This document shows positions 20,605 to 29,711 of a DNA stretch of 64,000 nucleotides, piece after piece. How positions within the stretch are numbered: the stretch's first letter is position 1; every line of letters starts with the position of its first letter. Source of the stretch: Sheuella amnicola (GTDB lineage: Bacteria > Pseudomonadota > Gammaproteobacteria > Burkholderiales > Burkholderiaceae_B); assembly GCF_010499255.1 (NCBI RefSeq), contig NZ_JAAGRN010000004.1, positions 62,001 through 126,000 on the forward strand. Direction: 5' to 3'. Both the position numbers and the translations under genes were made by a program. Below the pieces are notes generated by a model, which was given only the letters and a program-made list of their open reading frames with translations, was not told the origin of the DNA and did no database searches.

Positions 20605-22050
20605 ATGATCGCGAAACAAAGCAGAAAATTGGCCGATTGGGCCCGTCATGGCCTGATCACGCTGATGTGCATTATGCCGTTGGCTGCTCAGGCACAGTCG
20701 GGCTTGCCTGCTGAATTGGCCAGTGCATGGGCAAAGACCAAGCTGCCGGAGTCATCGCTTTCCGTTGTCGTTCAGGAAGTTGGCGGACCGCGGCTTTTTC
20801 AAGTGAGTCCCGAAATTCCACGCAATCCCGCATCGGTCATGAAGTTGGTGACGACCTATGCCGCGATTTCGCGGTTGGGGCCCAATTATGTCTGGAATAC
20901 GGATTTCATGATCGGGTCGGACGCCCGGATCAATGATCAGGGCGTGTTGTCCGGACCCCTTTATTTGCGCGCCGGCGGTGACCCGGTTCTCATGGTGCAG
21001 GACCTGTGGCGCCTGATGCGCGATATGCGTTTACGCGGAATCCGTGAGATTTCCGATGTGGTGATCGACCGTTCGATTTTTGGCGATGTCGCCATCGACC
21101 CTGCACGCTTCGATGGCGCAGGAGACCGTCCTTACAACGCAAGTCCGGATGCATTCATGGTTGGTTTTGGAGCAATTCGACTGGTATTCATGCCGGATCC
21201 CGCCCGACGCCTGTGGAAGGCATTCGTCGATCCCGCGATTCCCGGCATCGAAATAGATGGAAATGTTGAATGGACCGACTCTAAATGCCCCGGATCGCCC
21301 GCGATTTCGACAGACTCGACTTTTGTCGATGGAATCATCCGTTTCCGCGTGAGCGGAAAAGCGGCCGGCTCTTGTGGTGAATTTGATATTTTTCGTCTCG
21401 GGTTTTCTCAGCAAGAATACGCTGCGCGGTTGTTGAAATCTATGTGGGAGGAAGTTGGCGGAAAAATGACCGGGCAAGTTCGATCCGGATTGGTGCCCGC
21501 CGGTGCTATTCCTGTAGCGTCACATCAGTCGCCACCCCTATCTGAAGTGATACGGTTGATCAATAAACGAAGCAATAATGTGATGACGCGAGTTTTATTG
21601 TTGACCCTTGGCGCTGAAGCGGGACGGCGTCCGGCAACGGTTCAGAGCAGCGTCGAGGTTGCCACCGGCGTTCTGGCTCGACAAGGACTGGATATGAAGG
21701 GGCTGGTTCTGGATAACGGGTCCGGCCTTTCGCGCGAAGGTGTTGTTTCAGCAGACAGCATGGCAAAAATGTTGCATACCGCCTGGATGTCGCCCGTTAT
21801 GCCCGAGTATGTCTCGTCGCTGGCGATTCTGGGGATGGACGGAACTGCCCGCAACCGCCTGCGCGATCCTTCGACGCAGTCGCAGGCGCATGTCAAGACC
21901 GGTGCATTGCGCGACGTCAGATCGATTGCGGGTTATGTTTGGGGGGCGAGCGGAAAAAGGTATATCGTTGTAAGTATGGTCAATCATGAGCGTGCGCATG
22001 ATGCCCGTGCGTTCGAGAATGCATTGATCACTTGGTTGACGACAAAGTGA
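20605..22050 (+). CDS. dacB: D-alanyl-D-alanine carboxypeptidase/endopeptidase (PBP4 type)
   Basis: A 481-residue periplasmic peptidoglycan hydrolase of the S13 family. The signal peptide spans residues 1 to about 31, ending AAQAQ. The active-site triplets are present: SVMK with Ser77 and Lys80, SNN in KRSNNVMTR, and KTG in [10 protein letters not shown] large insert between the first two motifs is normal for class C low-mass PBPs. It cuts D-Ala-D-Ala tails and meso-DAP cross-links. The following exported protein starts 8 bases after the stop and may be in the same transcript. Confidence 0.95.
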   Translation: MIAKQSRKLADWARHGLITLMCIMPLAAQAQSGLPAELASAWAKTKLPESSLSVVVQEVGGPRLFQVSPEIPRNPASVMKLVTTYAAISRLGPNYVWNTDFMIGSDARINDQGVLSGPLYLRAGGDPVLMVQDLWRLMRDMRLRGIREISDVVIDRSIFGDVAIDPARFDGAGDRPYNASPDAFMVGFGAIRLVFMPDPARRLWKAFVDPAIPGIEIDGNVEWTDSKCPGSPAISTDSTFVDGIIRFRVSGKAAGSCGEFDIFRLGFSQQEYAARLLKSMWEEVGGKMTGQVRSGLVPAGAIPVASHQSPPLSEVIRLINKRSNNVMTRVLLLTLGAEAGRRPATVQSSVEVATGVLARQGLDMKGLVLDNGSGLSREGVVSADSMAKMLHTAWMSPVMPEYVSSLAILGMDGTARNRLRDPSTQSQAHVKTGALRDVRSIAGYVWGASGKRYIVVSMVNHERAHDARAFENALITWLTTK

Positions 22051-22057
22051 GGCGCAA

Positions 22058-22771
22058 ATGAAAAATCTGCAGCGGTTGGCCTTGATGTTGATGATGGCCT
22101 TGACTACGGGCGTCGCTCACGCCGAAGTCTGCAATGCCAGATTTTTTCACGATGGCGGGGAAATCGAAATCGGCGGCTCGGGGATACTGTCGCTGAACGC
22201 TCGCCTGGCGTTTAGCCAGGTTAAAAAAAATACTCCCGAGGTGTGTCAGGCGCATGTTCGCGGGTTTGCCAAGTACGCTTACATGGGGCTGCTCAACGGA
22301 TCGAACAACCTGGATCATCTTATGAAGGTCAACGCCGGTAAATCGAGCTTCACTAAGCCCGGTTCGGGCAAGCAGGGCGAGGCAGGGCAGTTGGACTTGC
22401 GGCTGTTCAGTTTGTTCGGATACGGCGCACCGATTCAATCCGCCGGTCAACGTCTTCCGGCTCAATCGTTCAAGTTGGTGCTAGGAGACCCTGGACAGCC
22501 AACAACCCCTCTTACTGTCCGCATGAGCGAAAAAACCGTGGGTGCCCAACAGTCGATTCAAACAGCCTTGGGGCAACAGACTTGCTGGCCGGTTCGATAT
22601 TCCCGCAATACCGATGCGACGATGGCCAATGTGCGCGGGTTGATGGTTGCAGTTCCCGCGATTCAGTCCAAGGTAGTCGACTGGTTTTGTCCGCAAGTTC
22701 GTTTGGTGATGAAGCAAGAGATCGATCAGGGCGGGCAGAAGGCTGTGATCGAAGTGAAGTCCGTGAAGTGA
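22058..22771 (+). CDS. Exported protein of unknown function
   Basis: I do not recognise this 237-residue protein. It has a clear signal peptide (MKNLQRLALMLMMALTTG, cleavage near AHA at 20-22), and the mature part carries four cysteines, two near the N-terminus and two in the last third (around QQTCWP and VDWFCPQ). This would allow two disulfides in the periplasm. There are no membrane helices after the signal and no lipobox. GAGGCG lies just before the ATG. It sits 8 bases after dacB and may be co-transcribed, suggesting an envelope role, but this is only positional. Confidence 0.8.
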   Translation: MKNLQRLALMLMMALTTGVAHAEVCNARFFHDGGEIEIGGSGILSLNARLAFSQVKKNTPEVCQAHVRGFAKYAYMGLLNGSNNLDHLMKVNAGKSSFTKPGSGKQGEAGQLDLRLFSLFGYGAPIQSAGQRLPAQSFKLVLGDPGQPTTPLTVRMSEKTVGAQQSIQTALGQQTCWPVRYSRNTDATMANVRGLMVAVPAIQSKVVDWFCPQVRLVMKQEIDQGGQKAVIEVKSVK

Positions 22772-22851
22772 GCCGTTGAAACGATTATGGATTAGTCTGT
22801 TTCGGCGATGCCTGCTATTATGAATTTGTCCTTTTCCGGTTAGGAGCGATC

Positions 22852-23181
22852 ATGAAACATCAGGAATCCATTGCAGACGAAGTTAAAGCCGTTCAGGAAA
22901 AGCTGATTTCAAGCGTTAAGGGCAGTCTGAATGATGCCGAGGCGTTGCTGCGCGAAGCTGCCGGCGCGACAGGAGATCGTGCCGACGAGTTGCGAGCCCA
23001 GGCGATGAAGTCATTGCGCCAGACACGGGAAGCGTTGAATGACGCTCAGGATGAGGCGTTGGCGCAAGGTCGGCGCGTTGCACGTGCCACGGACCATTAT
23101 GTACATGACAATCCCTGGCAGGCCATCGGTGTGGCCGGTCTGGTTGGCCTGCTGCTGGGCGTGCTGTTGACCCGGCGCTGA
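22852..23181 (+). CDS. DUF883 / ElaB-YqjD family membrane-anchored protein
   Basis: A 109-residue protein with a long amphipathic, charge-rich N-terminal helix (coiled-coil-like; residues 5-85) and one C-terminal membrane helix in the family form NPWQAIGVAGLVGLLLGVLLTRR-like end. E. coli YqjD and ElaB are inner-membrane, C-tail anchored and reported to bind ribosomes in stationary phase. TTAGGAG precedes the ATG. It starts a three-gene group comparable to yqjD-yqjE-yqjK of E. coli. Confidence 0.92.
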   Translation: MKHQESIADEVKAVQEKLISSVKGSLNDAEALLREAAGATGDRADELRAQAMKSLRQTREALNDAQDEALAQGRRVARATDHYVHDNPWQAIGVAGLVGLLLGVLLTRR

Positions 23182-23186
23182 TCGCG

Positions 23187-23609
23187 ATGGGACTGCGTCA
23201 CACCATCGCGCAAGCCGCGGGCGACATCGTATCGATGTTGCGTACCCGGGTCGAATTATTCGGTGTCGAGTTCAACCTCGAAAAGTCGCGGCTGTTCAAA
23301 TTGCTTGGGTTGGCCGCGACGGCATTTGTTTTCTTATTGCTGGCCGCTTTCGTCGCGACTTTTTTATTGATAGCAGTCTATTGGGATACGCCGCACAGAT
23401 TGCTTGTGATCGGGTTAATCGCGGTGTTTTACGCGATGGTGGGTGCGACATTGATCGCGTTGATTATTCGCAGGCTGAATTCGGGTTCGGTGCCCTTTCA
23501 AGCGACCACACAGGAGCTCGCGCGGGATGTGAAGATGCTTTCCGGTTTTGCTCGTCACGATTCCTCAGGCAATGCGGATGATGATTCGAAATATCGGGAC
23601 CGGTTATGA
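23187..23609 (+). CDS. YqjE-like phage-holin-family membrane protein
   Basis: A 140-residue protein with two adjacent membrane segments (around 40-65 and 72-96) separated by YWDTPHR, the usual YqjE shape. An amphipathic N-terminus contains RVELFGVEFNLEKSRL and the C-terminus is soluble and charged. Despite the holin-like name, the family belongs to bacterial chromosomes and its function is not established. It lies 5 bases after the YqjD-like gene and overlaps the next gene by four bases. Confidence 0.88.
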   Translation: MGLRHTIAQAAGDIVSMLRTRVELFGVEFNLEKSRLFKLLGLAATAFVFLLLAAFVATFLLIAVYWDTPHRLLVIGLIAVFYAMVGATLIALIIRRLNSGSVPFQATTQELARDVKMLSGFARHDSSGNADDDSKYRDRL

Positions 23610-23944
23610 GTAACGGAAATCAGGTCGAATTCGACGCAGCGGTTCGCATAGAGGTTTTGCGCGCTCGCGCCGCGCTCGAGCGATTGACTCTTGCCGAGCG
23701 CGTCGAGCAGTTGAGTCAGGAGTCCAGTCCGTTGAATCTGCTGACAGGGCTTGTTGGTGGGCAGCGTCGCGGCTGGATGACCAAGGGCGTGAATTTTTTC
23801 GAAAAGTATCCGATGATTCTTGCAACACTCGCCACGCTGTTGGCGGGAAGTTCATCCGGCTGGGTTCGGGCCGGCGGAATAGCGCTTTCGACCATTCAGA
23901 GCGCGCTTGAGAAGCAGGATGGTAAATCCAGCCAATCCTTCTGA
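23606..23944 (+). CDS. YqjK-like small protein, function unknown
   Basis: A 112-residue protein, translationally coupled (ATGA) to the YqjE-like gene. An N-terminal helix rich in Arg and Glu (residues 10-40) precedes a possible membrane-contacting segment PMILATLATLLAGSSSGWV near 70-88. It is assigned by position as the third member of the yqjD-yqjE-yqjK-like set; sequence similarity to YqjK is weak. The function is unknown. Confidence 0.75.
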   Translation: MSNGNQVEFDAAVRIEVLRARAALERLTLAERVEQLSQESSPLNLLTGLVGGQRRGWMTKGVNFFEKYPMILATLATLLAGSSSGWVRAGGIALSTIQSALEKQDGKSSQSF

Positions 23945-23976
23945 TTGACCTGTTGCGTCTCGTTTAAGCCACGCCC

Positions 23977-24966
23977 ATGTTCCGATCCGTTCGACTGATC
24001 ATTGCACTTTTGGCGCTCTTGCTCGTGATGCTTTTTGCTTTGAAAGCAGGGGCGGTGGCAGTATCCTGGCCCGAATTCCTGTCTTTGCTGCTGCAGCCGT
24101 CTTCTTCCGATGAATTACAGCGACTGGTTGTTTTTCAGTTACGACTTCCCAGAATTCTTTTTGCAGCTGTTGTGGGCTCAGCTTTGGCCTTAAGCGGCGC
24201 ATCCATGCAGGCTTTGTTCCGTAATCCACTGGCCGAGCCCGGTCTTGTCGGGTTGTCCGCCGGTGCTGCCTTTGGAACCGTGCTGGCCCTGAGCATTGGC
24301 TTGAGCGGATTGTTTTGGATCGGCATGGCCGGTTTTGCCGGAGGGCTGCTCGCTTTGGCGATCGCCTACTACCTCGGTCGCAGATTCGAAGGGCTAGCCG
24401 GAATATTACTGGCCGGCGTGGCGATCAATGCTTGTGCGATGAGCATAGTGAGTGTGCTGATCACTTACGCGTCAGATGCTCAGTTAAGAAGTTATTCTTT
24501 TTGGTCCCTAGGGAGTCTGACTCGGGCAAACTGGACCTTGATCGGACTTTTGCTCCCCTGGACGTTTATCTGGTCATGCGTGATTTGCTTTCACTGGCGT
24601 GTTTTGAATGCCTTGCTGATTGGTGAGCGCGAAGCCCACCATCTGGGATTCGATTTGGTGCGCACCCGCCGGATCATGATGCTATCCATCGCATTGCTGG
24701 TTGGCCCTCTGATTGCAGTGACCGGTGGCGTTGCCTTTGTCGGTTTGATCGTGCCACATTTGCTGCGAATGCGTGCAGGATCCGATCATCGATTGCTGTT
24801 GCCCCTGTCGGCTTTAGTAGGTGCGATCGTTTTGGTTTTGGCGGACTGGTTATCCAGAGTGGTCGTGCTGCCCGCCGAATTGCCGGTTGGGGTAGTCACC
24901 AGTCTTGTCGGCGGCCCTTATTTTTTATGGCTGCTGGCGCGCATCAGAAACGTCGGCAGCAATTAA
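23977..24966 (+). CDS. FecCD-family ABC permease (iron-siderophore/cobalamin type), without neighbouring partners
   Basis: A 329-residue polytopic permease of the BtuC/FepD/FhuB group with about nine to ten membrane helices. Family marks are [22 protein letters not shown]-like entry, [28 protein letters not shown], and the coupling and C-terminal region [16 protein letters not shown]. It should form a homodimeric channel for ferric siderophore, heme or B12 uptake, but no binding protein, BtuD-type ATPase or TonB receptor gene is nearby. No clear ribosome site precedes the ATG. The TAA overlaps the convergent ubiD stop. Confidence 0.9.
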   Translation: MFRSVRLIIALLALLLVMLFALKAGAVAVSWPEFLSLLLQPSSSDELQRLVVFQLRLPRILFAAVVGSALALSGASMQALFRNPLAEPGLVGLSAGAAFGTVLALSIGLSGLFWIGMAGFAGGLLALAIAYYLGRRFEGLAGILLAGVAINACAMSIVSVLITYASDAQLRSYSFWSLGSLTRANWTLIGLLLPWTFIWSCVICFHWRVLNALLIGEREAHHLGFDLVRTRRIMMLSIALLVGPLIAVTGGVAFVGLIVPHLLRMRAGSDHRLLLPLSALVGAIVLVLADWLSRVVVLPAELPVGVVTSLVGGPYFLWLLARIRNVGSN

Positions 24967-26507
24967 AGTCCGAGTTTGCTCCACATGTCATCAACGTTTT
25001 TGCGCGTGACGGCATCCATTTCGATGGGGCGGCCCCATTCCCGTTGGGTTTCTCCCGCCCACTTGTTCGTTGCATCCATCCCCATTTTTCCGCCTAGTCC
25101 CGAAACGGGCGAGGCGAAATCAAGATAGTCGATCGGAGTGTTTTCGACCAGCACGGTGTCCCGCACGGGATCCATGCGGGTTGTCATCGCCCAGACAACG
25201 TCTTTCCAGTCGCGGGGATTGATGTCCTCGTCCACCACAACAATGAACTTGGTGTACATGAATTGGCGCAGAATGCTCCAGATGCCGAACATGATGCGCT
25301 TGGCGTGTCCCGGATATTGCTTGCGAATGGACACGACCGCGAGACGATAGCTGCAACCTTCGGGTGGCAAGTAGAAATCTACGATTTCGGGCAATTGACG
25401 ACGCAGAATCGGCACGAAAACTTCGTTCAGAGCCACGCCAAGGACGGCAGGCTCATCGGGCGGTTTGCCTGTGTAGGTCGAGTGATAGATCGGGTTTCGA
25501 CGCATGGTGATCCGATCCACCGTGAAAACCGGAAACCAGTCCTGTTCGTTGTAATAACCGGTGTGATCTCCGTATGGACCCTCAAGCGCGAGTTCGTAAT
25601 CCGAAGCGGGCGGGGCGGTGACGCCGGGAGGGACTTCAGGACGAACGGCCCGGGGGTCGGAGCTGGGAAGCAAATGTCCTTCGAGCACGATTTCAGCTGT
25701 TGCAGGGACGGACAAGTCGCTTCCGATCGCCTGCGTCACTTCGGTGCGAGCGCCTCGCAACAGCCCGGCGAATTGATATTCCGACAACGAATCGGGTACG
25801 GGAGTCACCGCCCCGAGGGTCGTGGCAGGATCCGCTCCGAGCGCAACTGCGATCGGAAAGGGTTTGCCGGGATTTGCGAGCGCATGATCCCGAAAATCAA
25901 GCGCACCACCTCGGTGGGATAGCCAGCGCATGATAAGTTTGTTGCGACCGATCACTTGCTGGCGGTAGATACCGAGATTCTGGCGTTTTGCATTGGGGCC
26001 GCGCGTGATCACGAGCCCCCATGTCAGCAGAGGGGCAATGTCGCCGGGCCAACAAGTCTGAATCGGTAATTTGCCCAGATCGACATCTTGTCCTTCCCAG
26101 ACAATTTCCTGGCAGGAGGCCCCCTTGATATTTTTAGGGCTCATATCCCATAAAGCTGCTTTGAGCATGGACACTTTTGCGAATGCATCCCTTAAACCCT
26201 TCGGTGCCTCAGGTTCTTTTAGTGATGCAAGTAATTCACCGATTTCCCTCAACGCGGCAGTGTCATGGGCACCCATACCCCGGGCAACACGTTTTGGAGT
26301 TCCAAACAAATTGGTTAGCACCGGCATGGACGATGTTTGACCGCCGTTCAGGGCGTTTTCGAAGAGTAGGGCAGGACCTTGCGACCTGAGGACACGATCC
26401 GAAATTTCGGTCATCTCAAGGGCGCAGGACACCGGAGAAGCGATGCGTTTAAGCTCGCCGTCACGCTCAAGCTGTCCGATGAAATCTCTCAGGTCTCTGT
26501 ATTTCAA
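24963..26507 (-). CDS. ubiD: 4-hydroxy-3-polyprenylbenzoate decarboxylase UbiD
   Basis: A 514-residue prenylated-FMN-dependent decarboxylase that removes the carboxylate from polyprenyl-4-hydroxybenzoate in ubiquinone biosynthesis. It begins [22 protein letters not shown], typical of UbiD, and carries the prFMN/metal-binding central region around [19 protein letters not shown] and the conserved EVTQAIGSD-type segment. The length agrees with proteobacterial UbiD. The flavin prenyltransferase ubiX is not in the window. It overlaps the convergent permease by four bases at the stop codons. Confidence 0.95.
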   Translation of the reverse strand: MKYRDLRDFIGQLERDGELKRIASPVSCALEMTEISDRVLRSQGPALLFENALNGGQTSSMPVLTNLFGTPKRVARGMGAHDTAALREIGELLASLKEPEAPKGLRDAFAKVSMLKAALWDMSPKNIKGASCQEIVWEGQDVDLGKLPIQTCWPGDIAPLLTWGLVITRGPNAKRQNLGIYRQQVIGRNKLIMRWLSHRGGALDFRDHALANPGKPFPIAVALGADPATTLGAVTPVPDSLSEYQFAGLLRGARTEVTQAIGSDLSVPATAEIVLEGHLLPSSDPRAVRPEVPPGVTAPPASDYELALEGPYGDHTGYYNEQDWFPVFTVDRITMRRNPIYHSTYTGKPPDEPAVLGVALNEVFVPILRRQLPEIVDFYLPPEGCSYRLAVVSIRKQYPGHAKRIMFGIWSILRQFMYTKFIVVVDEDINPRDWKDVVWAMTTRMDPVRDTVLVENTPIDYLDFASPVSGLGGKMGMDATNKWAGETQREWGRPIEMDAVTRKNVDDMWSKLGL

Positions 26508-26592
26508 GGTATTTACTCGCTAAAACGGTTACATTTCAGTAGATGAATGGAAGGTTAACATCCGAGTCCCCACGTTTGTTCAGGAGGCACAG

Positions 26593-27528
26593 ATGCCGCT
26601 GACAACGGCAACTACACTGAGTCGCCACCTCGCAAGCGGCCTTTACCGCAATATGTCCGAGTTTGTTCGCACTTCTGCGATTTATCTCGGTATTGCCGTT
26701 TTGGTTGCGACCGTCATGGTTTTTGGTATGCCGGGTTTGCGTGCGCAGGCCCTGCAGATGCATAGCGCTCTCATGTATGCCTTGGCGCCGGATACGTTCG
26801 GACCTCCGCCTTCGGCGTTGAATGCCGGACCGATCGGCCCCCTGGTAGGGGCGATTTCACTGGATTCGATTCCCGAGAGCATGCTGCCGCCGACCGGGGA
26901 GCTGCAAATTTCTCCGGTCCGCAGTCCCGCTTCACAGCTAGCGGCGCCTGCTTCACCCGATTCGGAAATTTCGCCCAAAACAACTGCCTTGGCGAAGGCG
27001 GCTGAGCCTGCTGATTTCAAGGCCGCCAAGACGCCGGCTCAGGCCCTAGAAAGCATGGGCGTTTCCCGCGCGCAACAAGAAGCGTTGATCAAATACATTT
27101 CCCGTAAATATCTGGTTGCCAACGATGCCGCCGCGATGATGATCGATACCGCTTTTGTGGTGGGTAGCGAATTCAAAATCGATCCATTACTGTTGCTGTC
27201 CGTCATGGCGACAGAATCACGTTTCAATCCTTATGCAGGCAATCAATCGGGCGGTCCGACGGGATTGATGCAGGTCATGTTGAGTGTCCATCGTGACAAG
27301 TTCGCAAAATACGGCCGAGCGGATGCGATGGCGTTCAATCCGGTTGCCAATGTGCGTGTCGGGGCAACGATACTCAGTGAGTGTGTCAAACAGCGAGGCT
27401 CCATTTCCGGAGGATTGCTGTGCTATTGCGGCGCATCCAGCCCCTCTACCGATGGCGGATACACTGAGAAAGTGTTGTCCGAACGTAGACGGATGGCGCT
27501 TGCTGCCTCAATCGCGCTCAAAGACTAA
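26593..27528 (+). CDS. Lytic transglycosylase, SLT domain, membrane-anchored
   Basis: A 311-residue envelope enzyme that cleaves glycan strands of peptidoglycan to 1,6-anhydro ends. A single membrane segment at about 27-45 is followed by a low-complexity Ala/Pro/Ser linker (70-150) and a C-terminal SLT domain. The catalytic glutamate is Glu208 in MATESRFNP, followed by the SLT hallmark GPTGLMQVM. AGGAGG before the ATG at 26593 is a near-perfect ribosome site. The membrane segment could be an uncleaved anchor, since no clear peptidase site follows. The stop overlaps the convergent aminotransferase stop by four bases. Confidence 0.92.
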   Translation: MPLTTATTLSRHLASGLYRNMSEFVRTSAIYLGIAVLVATVMVFGMPGLRAQALQMHSALMYALAPDTFGPPPSALNAGPIGPLVGAISLDSIPESMLPPTGELQISPVRSPASQLAAPASPDSEISPKTTALAKAAEPADFKAAKTPAQALESMGVSRAQQEALIKYISRKYLVANDAAAMMIDTAFVVGSEFKIDPLLLLSVMATESRFNPYAGNQSGGPTGLMQVMLSVHRDKFAKYGRADAMAFNPVANVRVGATILSECVKQRGSISGGLLCYCGASSPSTDGGYTEKVLSERRRMALAASIALKD

Positions 27529-28682
27529 CCCAGATAAGTTTTGATTCTGTGTATAGCCTCTTGAAGTCGATCCAGTCCGATCGTGTAGGCAAAACGCATC
27601 ATGCTATTTGCATGGGCGGGTCCGAAGTCGACTCCGGGAACAACCGCTACCCGTGCATTGTGCAGTAACGATGTCGACAGGACATTGCTGTCCGGGGTGT
27701 GGGCCGATACATCGGCATAAATATAAAAAGCACCGTCTGGTTTGACAGGAACTTTGATGTTCAGCGCTTCCAGCGCCGGAACAAGATAATCCCGGCGCTG
27801 TCGGAACGCCTCACGTCTTTGTTCGTAGATTGCAATGGATTCAGGCTCAAAGCATGCAACCGCCCCATATTGCGCGAGGGTGGGGGCGCAAATAGCGAGG
27901 CTTGCAGCCATTTTTTCAATCGGCTCGACCATGTAAGGTGGTACGACCATCCAGCCCAATCGCCAGCCGGTCATATTGAAGTATTTCGAGAAGCTGTTGA
28001 TGATGATGACGTCATCGTCCAGAGTCAGTGCCGTTTGGCGTTCGCTTTCGTAGGACAGTCCAAGATAGATTTCATCCATGATGACAAAACCGCTTTTTGC
28101 CCGCACAGTCTTAAGCACCTTGTCCAGTTCCTCACGGGTAAGCGAGGTACCGGTAGGGTTGCCGGGCGAAGCGATCAGCACGCCTTTTGTTCGGGAGTTC
28201 CAGTGTTGTTCAATGTCGCCAGCGGACAATTGGAACCGATTTTGCGCCGTTGTAGGAATCAATCTGGTGATTCCGCCGGCGGCACCGATAAAATTGCGAT
28301 TGGCGGGGTAGTACGGATCCGGCATCAGCACTTCGTCGCCTGGATTGATGAGTGCCATGGCAGCCAGTAGCAACGCACCGCTGGCACCCGAGGTGACGAT
28401 AATTCGCGAAGGATCCACATTGGCATGAAGCTGATTGGCGTAGTATCCCGAGATGGCCTCCCTGAGTTGCGCAATCCCGGCTGGTGAGGAATAACCGCTT
28501 AGACCCGCATGGGCGGCGCTTTGCATCGCGGCGAGTACGGGCGGTGGTGCCGTGAAATCCGGTTCGCCCACGCCAAGGCTGATAATGTCGATACCCGCGC
28601 GCTTAAGATCGTTGGCTTGTTTCATCAGCTCCACGGCGTGGAAGGTTGCGGTTTCACGGGTGCGTGCGGCTAATGCGATCAT
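27525..28682 (-). CDS. Pyridoxal-phosphate aminotransferase, class I/II
   Basis: A 385-residue fold-type I aminotransferase. The PLP lysine is Lys233 in SFSKYFNMTGWRLGW; Asn175 in SPGNPTG and Asp203 in MDEIY hold the cofactor, and the N-terminal SLGVGEPDFTAPP is typical of the subgroup near aspartate/aromatic aminotransferases (Ib-like). A substrate carboxylate-binding Arg is expected in the C-terminal MMRFAYTIG segment. Likely an aspartate, alanine or aromatic amino acid transaminase; specificity cannot be fixed from sequence alone. A single gene, divergent from the FAD-oxidase-like gene at 28715. Confidence 0.92.
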   Translation of the reverse strand: MIALAARTRETATFHAVELMKQANDLKRAGIDIISLGVGEPDFTAPPPVLAAMQSAAHAGLSGYSSPAGIAQLREAISGYYANQLHANVDPSRIIVTSGASGALLLAAMALINPGDEVLMPDPYYPANRNFIGAAGGITRLIPTTAQNRFQLSAGDIEQHWNSRTKGVLIASPGNPTGTSLTREELDKVLKTVRAKSGFVIMDEIYLGLSYESERQTALTLDDDVIIINSFSKYFNMTGWRLGWMVVPPYMVEPIEKMAASLAICAPTLAQYGAVACFEPESIAIYEQRREAFRQRRDYLVPALEALNIKVPVKPDGAFYIYADVSAHTPDSNVLSTSLLHNARVAVVPGVDFGPAHANSMMRFAYTIGLDRLQEAIHRIKTYLG

Positions 28683-28714
28683 GTGTGTTCAATCTCCAAT
28701 GAATAGGAATTGTA

Positions 28715-29653
28715 GTGGTTACGCCTAATTCGAGACGGTCCTTTCTGTTCGGGCGACGCGCCCCCTCGACATCGTGGGGCAGTTTCTGCGCGCGCTTGGC
28801 CAGAACTTGCCAGGGATCGGTACGCTGGGAGCAGAATTCTTCAATTCTTCAAGCCTGGTTGATTCCGGCCAGGGAAGGTGACTTGGAGCATGCCATTGCG
28901 CTTTGCAAGGAGTACGGCGTGAAAATGATGCTTGATGGCATCGCCGTCGAGCCCTGCGCGACTGCGATGCCTTTACTTTGGGTGGAGCCCGGCAGGGCTT
29001 GGGCGACGCATGCAATCGAGCAAAGTGCAACAGATCGATTTTTGCGGACCGATGCCGGGTGCAAGCTTTCCGATTTGAGGCAGCAAGGCCTCGAATGGGT
29101 TGATGAAAAATTGCAGGACTGGTCGGTCGCGCACTGGTTCGCCTCGTCTGAGGCCGCGCAATGGCATACTGCGCAAAGCGGACTCAGCGTCATCGATCGT
29201 GTTCAAGTGCGCTTGTCGGACGGGACAAGCGAGGTGCTTGGCCCTTTCGGTGCGAGCGCCCTTACTCCGTTACGATCCATTCGCGTTCAGCAAATGGTCC
29301 CCAAGCTTTTCGAGTTGGCCGCTAGCAAGCAGGCACTGACGTGCGCCCGTTCGGCCGCTTGGCCAGCCCGCTTTCGATTGGATGCGTTGATGTCCACTGA
29401 TGGGCAAGAGCCTAATCTGGCCCATCTTCTTGCCGGCCATGCTGGCTCGCTTGCCTGGGTGCAGCAAGTCTGGTTCAGACTGGGGCCGTCGCGCATTGCC
29501 GGTTCGGACAGCGCAATCGAGCCCATATCCACCGCAAGTAAACCCGCGGAATTGGCAGAGCCAACCTCTGAACTGAACCAGGCTGCAGCATGGCTTGATT
29601 CGGAAATTAAAAAAACCTTTGACCCTGTCGGGCTATTCGCTCCGATCCAGTAG
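28715..29653 (+). CDS. Uncharacterised protein resembling the rear part of FAD-linked oxidases
   Basis: A 312-residue protein from a GTG at 28715, with AGGAA upstream. The start SRRSFLFGRR resembles a twin-arginine motif, but no hydrophobic segment follows, so export is doubtful. The middle region around CARSAAWPARFRLDAL and the C-terminal KKTFDPVGLFAP recall the substrate and cap end of glycolate-oxidase-type FAD proteins (GlcE/GlcD), in which FDP.G.F.P is the closing motif. The normal PCMH FAD-binding glycine loop is not seen. It may be a conserved family that lost FAD, or a partner subunit. It lies upstream of maeB with a 58-base gap. Confidence 0.7.
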   Translation: MVTPNSRRSFLFGRRAPSTSWGSFCARLARTCQGSVRWEQNSSILQAWLIPAREGDLEHAIALCKEYGVKMMLDGIAVEPCATAMPLLWVEPGRAWATHAIEQSATDRFLRTDAGCKLSDLRQQGLEWVDEKLQDWSVAHWFASSEAAQWHTAQSGLSVIDRVQVRLSDGTSEVLGPFGASALTPLRSIRVQQMVPKLFELAASKQALTCARSAAWPARFRLDALMSTDGQEPNLAHLLAGHAGSLAWVQQVWFRLGPSRIAGSDSAIEPISTASKPAELAEPTSELNQAAAWLDSEIKKTFDPVGLFAPIQ

Positions 29654-29711
29654 GCAAAAGGGATAGAATCTGCAGATCAAAAGACTGACTTAACTAATTT
29701 GGAAGACCAAG

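Noticed and set aside
23187-23609. Holin-like membrane protein as sign of a prophage.
   Set aside because: It fits the chromosomal YqjE family and lies in a yqjD-yqjE-yqjK-like set; no phage gene is nearby.
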